Of a DNA stretch of 64,000 nucleotides, positions 1-11,244 are shown in pieces; position 1 is the first letter of the stretch; each line of letters starts with the position of its first letter. Made by a program: the position numbers and the translations under genes. The notes under the pieces are model-generated. The model worked only from the letters and a program-made list of their open reading frames with translations, did no database searches and was not told the origin of the DNA. The stretch lies in assembly GCF_002878395.1 (NCBI RefSeq), contig NC_061121.1, positions 44,294,023 through 44,358,022 of the forward strand, written 5' to 3'. The stretch comes from Capsicum annuum (taxonomy: Eukaryota; Streptophyta; Magnoliopsida; Solanales; Solanaceae).

Positions 1-1178
1 CCCAACTACTCGTTATTAGCTAATCAACGCTATTTGCAATGAATTCACTAGTTTTCTCATCGTCAAGTGACCTTTAGTTATTTGTCTAAACATTATCCTT
101 ATTCAGTGGATAGAAACTAACCATTATTTATTAAATAGACAACATCTAACATCTATCCAACGTTCATCACTAGGCCATAATTGCCATTTTTCTAACATTC
201 ATTACTATCAACTACTCATCCTATATCCATTAATCATTACTGGACTACACATTACTACTTATTACCTAACCATCTTTTATTAACTGATATCATTCATTAA
301 ATAAACATCATGAACTAACTAAACCTCATTTAACTATTCATTAATAAACCATTTTGCAAATATTCAATGTTATTAACTAAGCACCTCTTTATTACTGACA
401 TCAGTTATTATCTAGCCTCATTAATACATAACCCCTCATTTGACAACTAATCGACAATATAAACTTAGTCATCAATCTTCAGCTATGCTAAACCTGACAT
501 CATCATTAGGCAAGCATCAACAATCGATAGCTACCATATTTTAACTAAGCGAGACTCATTAACTAATACATTTTATTCCTAGCCACCAAGTGTTATAATC
601 TCCTAAAAGATGATTAACTACCACATAGCATAACCTTCAATTGATCAGAACAATTATAAGATAATATTTCATCTAGAATCACATAAGTTATCGATATAAT
701 AATTCTGAATATACCAATTCTATGCGTGTCATTACCAATATTTAACCAATAAAGTCTTAAGCAACATACCTAATCTTCCTGCATCCCATATTAGAGAGAT
801 GAGTATACAAACATATACATATTTATATTCATAAACTGTAATCACATCATTTCTAATAATAAACACTTCTTGACTATTCAATCAATATCATAACAAGGCC
901 CATTGGCCCATTAATTTATCTAAAATAATCACAACATCAAAATCATGGCCTTATGTCCATACACATATACAGAACTCATATTAATAATCATATTTATAAG
1001 ATGTAGCATATCCCTAATCATCTCACATATAAGAGGAATAATATGGATAAACATGTAATTTTCTATAGGATATCATATATCAATAGATCATACAACATGA
1101 CAACGAGGAATATCACTTCTCTAGGACAAATTACAAATCCCAGAGGAACATCGTCTCTATAGGACCAAAAATCATGAC
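1..1178 (-). mobile_element. Family A gypsy LTR fragment (left part)
   Basis: Read on the minus strand, this stretch matches the 3' half of the long LTR also seen at 26633-31763 and 47552-52147. The block of short words built on gctaat, taatga and ggttag at 1-700 is the complement of about 29400-30150. It continues at 3029 after a solo-LTR insertion. The LTR's 3' terminus lies left of the window. No coding capacity is seen. The family assignment is by eye from shared word order; exact limits need alignment. Confidence 0.75.
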
Positions 1179-3023
1179 TATAAAGCCCCGAAATCTGAGC
1201 TCCCGGGATGCCATACGGTGCTCCAAACTACAGGTAGTCCTGAGATAACCCTGGCTGCTTTCTACTAAGTCTAAATCTCAAAATAGCGAATGTGGATATA
1301 AAAATCATGAAAAATACTGAAGTGTTATGTAAAACACACCATTCTCACAAGTCTTGATAAAACAATACTAAAAATCTGAATACTAAAACAAAAGTCTAAA
1401 ATTGAATCTAGTAGTCTGACAAGCCTCTAATAACTGAAACTAGAGAGTCACTGGGACAAGCTTCAGGAGACTCGAACTGTCTAAAATTAATACAAAAACA
1501 TCTATAAATAACTAAAGATATGAATAACCAAGTCGCTGAACTATAAGGACTTACCAATAACCAAGTCCTGACATCTCCTGCTCGGAGCTAAATACTACTT
1601 CGTCTTAAATCTCTATGGTCAAACCATTGGAAACCCACTTTTAAAAACTAGCATAAGGGTTCATATGGAAAACCAACTATTCATTTGTATGAGTAAATCT
1701 ATAAATAATGCTAATCTGAGATCTGTAAACTATAATAATCTGTAAGGTGGATTCCAAATCTAAATGAACGATCGAAAGATCAAAGATTTACTGAAAAATT
1801 GTAAATAATCTGCTCATAAGATACTTAAAGCATCATTTTCTTGAAATTATGGTATTAAATCTTGGGGTAGTAACCCATGCATCAATCTCATGTAAGATCC
1901 TCATAATAATCATGCTTGATAATGTAAATATTGAGAAAATAACTAAAAAATTGAAAATTTCAGAGATATGCATTAACATATGAACATAATCATGGAATTC
2001 AACTTCAAAATCATTGAAAATATCATAAGCTTGTAAATAACAATAATGGGTATAAACCCTAACAGGAATTTCATGGGGAATCATATAAAATGCAGTAAAT
2101 TTGAATTTAAAACATGTTTTGGGCATAAGGACGAAAGGATTATCCTTGTTCATAACCCCACATACCTTATTGGATGATTAGGTGAAGGAACCTTGAATTT
2201 TGGATTCTCATTGAGTTTTTGATGATGGGTTCTTGATTACCTTGTCTTAGAAATTCTCAATTTTAAACTTCCTTAGAGAATCTATGGAGAATTTGGATTT
2301 CCTGGAAAAGGAACTTTAATAGTCTAGGGTTTTCTTTTGGGAGAGAGGGGATGAAAAAAGAATAAAATGCCTTAGTATATGTTAAATCTTGTGTTTTGGA
2401 TGGATTGGGGGCTTGGGAAAAGTCCAAAATACCCCCTTTAAACTCCTAAACGAAGTTGAAAAAATTTAATAGGGTTCCCGATTTAATGGGCCACCACAAT
2501 GCGGCACTATCGCGGTGGCTCGCTAGAATTTGACGATTGAGAGATTGGGTGCCTCTGTTTTGCGACAATATCATGTTGTCCCACTATATTTTGACAATTG
2601 GGACTTGGAAATTCAACGCTACATGCCACCATCACGGTGCCCTATAGAAATACAATTTTAGCCTTCGGTACGAAGCGCCACTATAGCGTTGGACTACTGG
2701 AAATTGACAAATGGGAAAATGGACCTCTCGGAGATATGCCAATATTGTAGAGGTCCACTAAAAAATTAAAATTATGAAATTAACCACCTCTGCGATACGG
2801 TGACCGCCTAGGTGGTACACTGTCATCTTAAAAAGGCCATAACTCCTTCACCGAGTGTTGGAATTGGGTGAGTTTGGTATTAATGGAAAGCTTATTCAAT
2901 TTCCCACACCATGAAAACTAAAAATATAAATAATTCAACATGAAATAAATACTGTTCATTTTGGAAGCTATCCCTTAGCATTTTAGGGGAGAATTTAAGC
3001 TAGGAAAATCACGGGGTATTACA
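1179..3023 (-). mobile_element. Solo LTR with TSD ATGAC
   Basis: On the minus strand the unit begins TGTAATACCCCGTG (right end at 3023) and ends near GCTTTATA (left end at 1179). It is flanked by the same five bases, ATGAC, at 1174-1178 and 3024-3028, which is the target duplication expected of an LTR element. No internal domain, PBS or second LTR is attached, so it is a 1845-bp solo LTR inside the family A LTR. The minus-strand terminus reads TA rather than CA, one transition from canonical. Its middle (about 2480-2830) resembles 59340-59560 in the family B LTR, so the two families are related. Confidence 0.8.
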
Positions 3024-3028
3024 ATGAC

Positions 3029-4335
3029 TAACGCAAATAGCAATTCTATAGGCCAATCATTAAGTCTAAGATAAAATAGAATCTCTATAGGCCAATCATA
3101 AAGTCTAAGAGGAAATAGTATCTCTATAGTCCAATCATCAAGTCTAAGAGAAAATAACATCTATATAAGCAACAAAACGTATCTAGGAGGAATATCATCT
3201 CTAAATGCCCAATATCACTTTCATAAGGAGTCTCATAACCATAACTCAACATCCACAATTCGGGAACATCAATAGAAGTTACCAAGTTATGAAGTAACCT
3301 TATTCTAAGGTTTTCTAGACTCATCTATGTCTATTATACACAACTAAGTCCACAGGACCTAACACAAGCTTAGGCCTAAGTGGGCCGAATGGTCACACTT
3401 CTAATCAACAATTTCCATATTAGGCATACAATACTTTAAACTACACTAAGGTATCTAGTTTATCATCTAGATATCAAGTAAGACATATTCAAGCCTAAGA
3501 TAGCAACTTGATTAGAAACATGGGCACTAAAGTCAACTCTACCCAACTTAAGGTTTCAAGACTACCACACTAGACCAATAAGGATAAATACAAAAATTAT
3601 GCTTCAAATGCTAAAACCATATTCCAAACATAGTATTATAATATATCTATGCAATAACTAATCTTAACTAAAGAGGGAAGACAATAGGATACAAAAGGGC
3701 CATACACAAGCCATCTTACGGGTCAAAAACCCTCATCTATTCCATAAACATCAACAATCAAGGTCAAGATAACCTATTCATAATAAATACTAACATCCAT
3801 ATTAACATGCAACATATATCACACATAATCTGTGAAGAAAAGTAGCAGAAGCCTATGTCAAGGCCAAACCACAAAACCTCACTTCATGCACCACATGATC
3901 GTCTTCACTTTACAATCCTCAAAATGCCATCACACTACCAAAAACATAATCTACGCATTAATATGAGTCTAATGATACGTATATTGGACTATTATCATCG
4001 GGTCCAAAAGAGACACCAAAATCCTAAGTGGGTCCCACATACAAAAAAAAAGTTTCCAAGGACAACCCAATGTTCAGATGTGAACAAAGAATCATGACTC
4101 TTAGAGAATGGATGAAAACTAACCATACTTTGTTCTAAAATCAAGCCCTAAGAAAAATTGGAGTTTGGGGTCCAAGCGAAGAAATTCAGGCACGAATTGA
4201 AGAAATTGTTACCTTAATCTTGGAAATAATCATGATACTATATGATAATTATAATCCCAATTAACCTCCGCGACCAATTTTGAGTTATTGTAAATATACT
4301 ACAAATCAACTGAAACTCTTAGCATGATATGAATG
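3029..4335 (-). mobile_element. Family A gypsy LTR fragment (right part)
   Basis: This continues the family A LTR interrupted at 1179-3023. Positions 3030-3200 hold diverged copies of the short repeat (ctctatagg..caatca..agtctaag) that is a 39-bp array in the other copies. Positions 3850-4170 mirror about 28130-28400, including the word pair tgtgggaccca and gcttgatt. The junction with the next element is diffuse, at about 4300-4340. The short open frames here are chance frames in LTR DNA. Confidence 0.7.
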
Positions 4336-4460
4336 AAAAAAATGATAGACTTCTAAGAATGTCACATAGTCTCTCGAAGATAGGAAACAAACATCAATGT
4401 TCCAATCCAAAGGAATCTACTAGACACTTACTTTTATATTAATAAAATCGGTGAAACCTA

Positions 4461-4473
4461 GGCTCTGATACCA
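4461..4473 (-). other. Primer-binding site, minus-strand gypsy element
   Basis: The complement reads TGGTATCAGAGCC, the usual plant LTR-element PBS complementary to the 3' end of initiator tRNA-Met. It sits immediately beside the LTR terminus at 4478, so this LTR is a 5' LTR and the internal region ran leftwards. Only about 125 bp of interior survive before family A sequence. Confidence 0.8.
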
Positions 4474-4477
4474 AATT

Positions 4478-6553
4478 TTTCACAACCCGATTTTTGAGTT
4501 ATAATGGCACCTACCACATCCCATCGGTAGGTAAGCCAATACCGTAACCAGGAGCTATTGCAATGGGTTACCTTGGTAAGAATTTACAACTTGGACCCTA
4601 TATGTGAAAACAACATATAAAAACAATATTTCACAACTAAGGACAACCAATATTCAAACACAAATTCCACGACCTGATAGTATTAATACAAGAGCATCTA
4701 AACTTTACAAGAAGAATTTACAATCTCAGAATCTAAAATGTCTTAAATAATCTCATACATTTGTTTCAACTATAAAAGAAAAATAAGGATAGAAGGGAAA
4801 GAGGGTAACTCGATCTCCAAGAGCTTACAATGTCTTCGAATAGTCAACTCGCACAAACTAGCTCAACGACAGTAACTAGAACCAGGGTCTGCATAAAAAA
4901 AGGTACAGAAGTGTAATATGAGTACCAAAACATGGGTACTCAGTAGGCATCATCGGCAAAATGAGCTCACATGTAATGTATAGATGATATAAAGTAAGAC
5001 AATGATCTTAAAATCAAGGGATAGTATCGAACCAAAATCTGCTTCGACACTACTGTAACAATATATATACTACTAAAGCAATAACATGACATACTATCTC
5101 AATATACCCCAAAATCTCTATAATAATTGAGTATCATTTCGAAAACATAAAGCCATATGCACAATCGTAAAGCATATACTTTCCATAATCATCATCAATC
5201 ATCTTTAGAACATAAACCCAAGAACTTACCAAGACGTCCTATACCACCGGGAAGTACACAAAAGAGAGAACAACAAAGAACTTATCACAGCGTCCCATAC
5301 CACTAGAGAGCACAAAAATAATACAACCAATATTATAATAAATCATAACTACTGCATCAATTTACTGAAAACTGTGAGTAGCACAACCCCTCCGTGGGTC
5401 ATTATCGAAATCCACTTGAAAATACCTATACCGTAATTCAACATAAAGAAAGCAACATTGTAATAGCATAGGCATGTAATCATTAATTCTATAATTCATT
5501 GATAAATACCACGAGGTCCATACTAATTAACCATATTTTTTCAAAAGACAAAAGATTTCAAGTCTTAAAATTACAAGTTATCAAGTTGGGGAAAAACTAC
5601 AAACCACCCATAGTATAGGTTATTCAACTATTATAAGGCCATTCTTTAACTAGCACCATCATGAAATGAGTTATAAACTAAGACATCTCAACTTCACATG
5701 TTAGGAGGTAATTTAACCAACTATCACACAATACTAGATCCATTATCACTAAGCATGTAACAACCTTAAGAACTAGTTTCCATATTTTAATCAAGTAAAG
5801 TCCACCAACTAGTTTACTAGGTTTCTAGGTTTCAAATAATATTCATATATTTTAGAAGTAGCTAGTTATCACATAAAACGTCTTACTAGGCAAGATTTTA
5901 TAATATAACCTCCAATTCACGTCAAGTATATATATTATGTTGTCCCTTGAAATTTTGTAAAAGTTTACTCATAACACTAAGTCTTAACTCAAAATTAGGC
6001 ATAAATTTCCTCTAGTAGATAATTTAGGATCAACAAGGGTCACACATCTTATATAGTGATTTGGAACTAGAAACGAATAAGAATTTACAATGAAAGAAAT
6101 CATAAAGCACATTGGCGGTTGGCCCCATATGTCCCAACCTTACAAATATCAATGCATATAAGTAAATTATCCCCACACGGCAATAAAATGTTCTTACTTC
6201 TCCCGGATTCACTGGGAATCATTACAATATCAATATATTCCTCCATATATATCGGGCATCATCATAACATCATATATTTCTCCAAATTGAATCGGGCATC
6301 ATCATAATATAATGTATTCCTTTGGATTCATCAGGCATCATCATAATATCACACATTCCTCTGGACTCGAAACGAGCATCGTCTTAGTAACATTTTTTTC
6401 TTCGGATTCATCGGGCATCATCATAATATCACATATTCCTCTAGACTCGAATTGGGCATTATCATAATATCATATATTCCTCTGGATTCACCCGGCATCA
6501 TCATAATATCAAGTTGTCCTCCTGACTCAGACCAACATCATTATAATATCACA
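4478..6553 (-). mobile_element. 5' LTR of diverged family A relative
   Basis: On the minus strand the LTR ends gggttgtgaaa next to the PBS. Its tail carries the same landmarks as family A: gcctactgagtacc followed by ttggtactcat, at about 4900-4950. The body is diverged and contains an approximately 40-bp tandem repeat at its right edge (6230-6553), where the LTR is cut by the TGTCACACCCC-type LTR. No coding sequence is seen. The rest of this LTR (its 5' end) was not found elsewhere in the window. Confidence 0.65.
6230..6553. repeat. About 40-bp tandem array, 8 units
   Basis: The word gggcatcatcataatatc and variants recur at about 6254, 6294, 6333, 6374, 6413, 6454, 6493 and 6533, spacings of 39-41 bp. 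The unit is ..atattcctctggattcatcgggcatcatcat... The array ends abruptly at the TGTCACACCCC boundary at 6554. Confidence 0.85.
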
Positions 6554-8649
6554 TGTCACACCCCTTTTCTAACCCGAGAAGATAAAATTTAAGGTTTGAA
6601 AGGGTTTTTATTTAAAGTGACAAAATGAAGATAATTTTTTATTTTTTAAAAAAGGATTCATTTTTAATTAAATTCAGAGTCGCCATGAGGCATAAATCTA
6701 GTGTGCCAAGTAACTTTTGGAAAATCCTTTTCAAAAATGAGTTGACTCTTTAAAACTGGTTTGCGAATATAGATTCGATTAAGGAATTCTGTTGACTGAG
6801 GGGAAGGTGGTATGCACCCCTCGATCCCATGGTTTGACCACGGTCCCTTAGTGGAGCATATAGGCTAATTCGACATTACAAATGTATAAACCCACATAAA
6901 ACAGTCAATCAAACACACGAAACAAAACAAAACCACAATACAATGTTTTGTCCAAAATAAAAAAATCATGGAAAATAAATCCTGTTCTGACCTACACTAT
7001 TCCTAAGTTAAACTTTGTTGGTTTGCCCAATGCCTTGGGCCTTCATCATGAACTACCTTAGCGTACAGAATACGTCGGGGCATTCCCCTATAAATAAGTA
7101 CAAAAGACCTCAGGCATCCCCCGGGTAAATGAATACACTTTTCAAATACGGTAAACAAAACATTCAACAAATATTCCAAACATTTGAACAATCCACCAAT
7201 TCCAAATTTTGCCTACCTGATCCTAGTTCTTGCCTACCCTCTCGAAGATATATCACGTTCAACATCAAAAATGAATCAAAATTCCATAATATTAACGTTT
7301 ATCAATTTTTTGATTTCGGCCCCCAACTTCATTGTAATCAATCACACCATCAAAATTAGTCAAATTAGCTCCTCATATTACCGAAATCACATCGTCAAGC
7401 ACATAATTATAAAATTAACAAAATCAAACAAATCGCAAATGCCCAACACAAAATCACCAAATATGACATCAAAATAAAGTGAAGAGATGAAGAATTGGTC
7501 CTGAAATTGAGGCTTTCAAACTGTGTTATTCAATTAAAAAGAGTCCGCTCTTGGAAAACTCGAATAGAATCTCAATAAGAACCTAATCCAACTTTAATAC
7601 TCGAACTCGTAAATTGAATAAACCCAAAACAAAAACTGATTTCCAAGAAAAAATAGAACAAACCATTCTCTATTTCGATCACATTTCAGTTGGATCTCAT
7701 TGGAATAGATGGAAAACTGGTTAGGTTTTATTGAATAGACGACAGCTTTACTGATTTAGAGAGATTTGAACTCATCGAAGTTTTGATGACCTTGGTGAAA
7801 ATGAAACTAAACACAAATCCGATAGCAGAACTATTTTGAATAATTCATTCCTTTTTCGATTAGCTAATGTGCGTGTGTGTTGGTTTTTGTGTCTGTGAGG
7901 TGTGTATGAATAAATATCAGTGTTTCTTTGAGAATGAAGGGTGTGAGATGTGTGGAGGAGCATAAACCGTGTTTCTCTCTGTGTGTGTGGCGAAAAAGAA
8001 AACCAAAAAATGGAGAGCTCTTTCCTTTTAATCAAGTCTCCCTCTGTTCTTTTCACTGTGTATGTATTCTCAAGAGTGTGAGAGTGATGAAAGATAATTG
8101 ATGAGTGCAAATACTGAGGTTTCTGTGAATGGGTGTAACAAATGAGAGTATGGGTGTGTCGATAAAGATCAGTGGAGAAGAATGGTTGGTATGTAGAAGA
8201 GAAGAGAACTTGGGTATTGCTCTCTTTTGTCAATGAGGAAGAAGACCCCCCTTCTGAGTTGTTTTTATTGTATATATGGAATCCGGTGGGGTGTGTGCTA
8301 AACAATGAATATTGTTATTCCTGTTCCCCCCTTTTTTGTTTTTTTGTTAATCAGAGTGAATATGTTAGCGTATGTATTTCCCTATGAGAAACACGTGAAT
8401 CGGTGGGAGTATTTGGGGTAGGGGTGAGGTAGAGTAAGGTATAGGTTGGTGATGTATTGTCCAAAATTGATAGGAGGAGTGGTTAAATTTTTTACCAAAA
8501 GAATAATTGATTATTAGGTTTGTTAGTGGGTTTGTTATTTGTTTTGTATTTTTGTGGGATATAATTACACGGGTGAGGGTGTGTGATAAGGTAAGCAAAA
8601 AATGAAAACAATTGAACTTCGGGAGGGAAAAAATTAGGTGTCTACCACA
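6554..8649 (+). mobile_element. LTR of TGTCACACCCC-type gypsy element
   Basis: The stretch starts TGTCACACCCC and closes near TTAGGTGTCTACCACA, terminal sequences I associate with LTRs of Tat/Ogre-like gypsy elements; the word ggtatgcacccctcgatccc at about 6810 fits the same type. Length is about 2.1 kb. The interior is rich in gtgtgtg and gagagtg words at 7860-8200, which creates long but meaningless frames on both strands. No matching TSD was found. The lineage is from memory and only moderately sure; the LTR nature is better supported. Confidence 0.55.
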
Positions 8650-9354
8650 TGCCACTTTTTGGGTGTAAACACAGAGTGTTTTCAGACAAAAAAAGTAAAC
8701 AACAAGACAAAATTGTCCTGACCATTATTAAAAGAACGAAAAAGAAGAAAGGAGGGACACCAAGTCTTAACTTACAACATCCTACCAACCAAAGTTATGA
8801 GGGAATCAAGTGATAGTTATCTCAAAGGATTGGAAGGAGAAGGACTATACCGAGTTGGAGAGTCAAGTGAGGTTCCATCGAGGTTTCGATCAGCGACTCT
8901 GTTATTACATCAAAATGAAAATTACAAGTCAATACATTAATGAAATTACAAAATCCTATCTATGCAGCTTCTCTTTTACTTGAGCTTCATCACCCTATTC
9001 TTCAGGCGGGCTGCTGACTTGCAATTTCATCAACTTGCTGCTTGATTTTCAACTTCATCACCCAATTCTCCAGGCGGGCTCATGACTTGCTGTTTTTTAA
9101 ATCTATTGACTTTTAGTTTCTTTACCTTGTTGCTTGACTTTCAAATTTTTACCATGTTGCTTGATTTTTCATTTATTCTCCCTATTTTTCAGAAGGACTC
9201 CTAAAATCACACAAAAACTAAAAAGAAAATTATCCCAAACAAAGATTATATAAAGAGATCATTTGCTAGAAAAGTGAAGTTCCAAACAACTAGAATTAAA
9301 TTTTTCCCCAGTTTATCATCAAAGGACTTTTGTGAAAGTCACATCATTATAATA
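8650..9354. other. Non-coding interval beside the TGTCACACCCC LTR
   Basis: No gene is seen. Two imperfect copies of a cttcatcaccctattcttcaggcgggct word lie at about 8985-9015 and 9055-9080, with several short cttgctgcttgactt words around them. It probably belongs to the leader of the element whose LTR precedes it, but no protein domain supports that. Confidence 0.4.
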
Positions 9355-9830
9355 ATCAAGGGGATAACCCGACTAAAAGATATGTCTTATAGGATTCAAG
9401 GGGGATAACTCAACTAAAAGGTACGTCTTATAGGAATCAAGGGGGATAACTCGACTAAAAGGTACTTCTTATCAGAATTAAGGGAGATGACTCAACTAAA
9501 AGGTACATCTTATAGGAATCAAGGGGGATGAGTCAACAAAAAGGTACGTCTTCTAGGGGTCAAGGGAAGTGACTCGGCTAAAAGGTACGTCTTATAGGAA
9601 TCAAAGGGAATGACTCGACTAAATGGTATATCTTATAGGAATCAAAGGAAATGACTCAACTAAAAGGTACGTCTTCTAGGGGTCAAGGGAAATGACTCGG
9701 CTAAAGGGTACGTCTTCTAGGAATCAAAGGGAATGACTCGACTAAAAGGTACGTCTTGTAGGAATCAAAGGGAATTACTCGACTAAAAGGTACGTCTTAT
9801 AGGAATCAAAGGGAATGATTCGACTATTCA
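9355..9830. repeat. 41-bp tandem array, about 12 units
   Basis: The unit is gggataactcgactaaaag followed by gtacgtcttataggaatcaag. The core actaaaag (or a variant) falls at 9372, 9413, 9454, 9495, 9536, 9577, 9618, 9659, 9700, 9741, 9782 and 9823: exactly 41 bp apart each time. Units differ by substitutions only; two variant classes exist (ataggaatcaa and ctaggggtcaa). The array breaks off into family B LTR sequence at about 9835. Confidence 0.95.
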
Positions 9831-9834
9831 TCTT

Positions 9835-11244
9835 TTAGAAACATTGATGATATTGTTTTTGTCTTTAGGCCTTCCCCAAATTGATTTGAATTGATATATG
9901 TTATATGTAAGTGTTTTAATGTTGATGATTGAATTAAGAGCATGATTCATATGAAAATTCATCTCTTGTTATGATTTTCTTTACAATGGATTATCTCGAA
10001 TGCATCATTGCAAAGCATGTTATGAAATGCCTTAAGTATTGTTATAATTGGATTATGATTTTCATTTTAAAAGAGAGGGTAGTTATGTTGATAAATGTTG
10101 AAAAAATTCATATAACAAAAGAGTGCATGATTTTGCAAAAAGCACATGACCACCATATGTTTTGAAGGATTCCTGCATAGTTTTGACTTATATTTCGAAA
10201 CATGAAATCTCTTAAACTATTTGCATACTTGGGTGGCCTGAATTAAGTTTTTATGAAAGAATCATGCATGGTACAATGTGGCTCTGAAATAGGACTTGCA
10301 AGTCTTGGTGTGACGACACCAAATCAGTTAAAGCCATAGTAATTTAGAGCAAAATAGAACACATGTTTGAAACCAGATTTTAAGATCTTGAAACTAGAAA
10401 TATGGATGATTCAGAGCAGGATAAAATTGGGAATAAAGAGAGCTTAGGTGGTTTCCAGAAGAAGGCATGATTTTAGTTAATTTATTGTCCAAAATCACAA
10501 TTGGCCGATTAGGGTATATTATTATATACTGGCCTAGTTCCCTTTGACTTATCATACTCAGACACTCCAACTCTTGTGACACACTTGGATTGGGGGCTTC
10601 CCCGTCGAAGCAATGGTGGATTCCACAGAGCCTGTGGAATATCAGACTTGTAGGTGAGTGCCACCTAACTCCGAAGTAATACAAAGATCAGAAACGGTAT
10701 TGTCAAGAATGGTTTATGATTTTCAAAAAGTGCCCATATGTTTTGAAACTATTTTATGCATGACATTTTGTAATCCTCTCTCAACTATTTTATATTTATG
10801 AAAACATTTTATTTTGGATTTATTCGCGTACCAGTACATCTGTAGTTACCCCCTCCCCTACATCTTAGGTTCTGAGGCTCAGTCTAAGGGTCTAGATAAG
10901 TAGTAAATTTCACCAGGCAGAGTTGCAGTGTTCAGTTGGTGATCCTTCTATATTTCAGAAGGCCTGTTTACTTTCTGACAATTATTATTAGCTATGGTTT
11001 AGGTCTACTGGGGGCTTGTCCCTATTTTTAGATTGTGTTAGTAATCATGTAGTAGAGATTTTGCAAACGATTTATCGAAGTTGTTAGATGGTTTTGGATT
11101 TCATTATCCATTGCTAAACTTATATCAGATTATTTGCTAAATTTATATCAGATTTATGACCATGATTCCATTTTTAATAATTTATGCATTTCCTTATTTA
11201 TGTATGAATGGTGTAAATGATTTCAATTTAGAAGGGTGTCCGGG
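9835..11244 (+). mobile_element. Family B LTR, 3' portion, left half
   Basis: This matches the 3' two thirds of the complete LTR at 11245-13527: the aggccttccccaaattgatttga start (compare about 12105), the segment with ggtggtttccagaagaaggc near 10450 (compare 12690), and ccctacatcttaggttctgaggc near 10857. It continues after the nested element at 18471-18529, which supplies the LTR terminus gtcgtgaca. Its 5' third is missing and is replaced by the 41-bp array. Confidence 0.75.
11240..11244 (+). repeat. Target-site duplication CCGGG (left)
   Basis: The five bases before the LTR start at 11245 equal those after the LTR end at 18470 (18471-18475). This defines 11245-18470 as a single insertion. 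Confidence 0.9.

Noticed and set aside
7772..8305. 177-codon minus-strand frame rich in His, Ser and Thr
   Set aside because: It lies in a gtgtgtg/gagagtg-rich LTR tract whose composition keeps frames open; no domain and no codon-use signal.
9355..9830. CRISPR-like regular repeat
   Set aside because: Repeats are head-to-tail with no unique spacers, in plant DNA; it is an ordinary tandem array.
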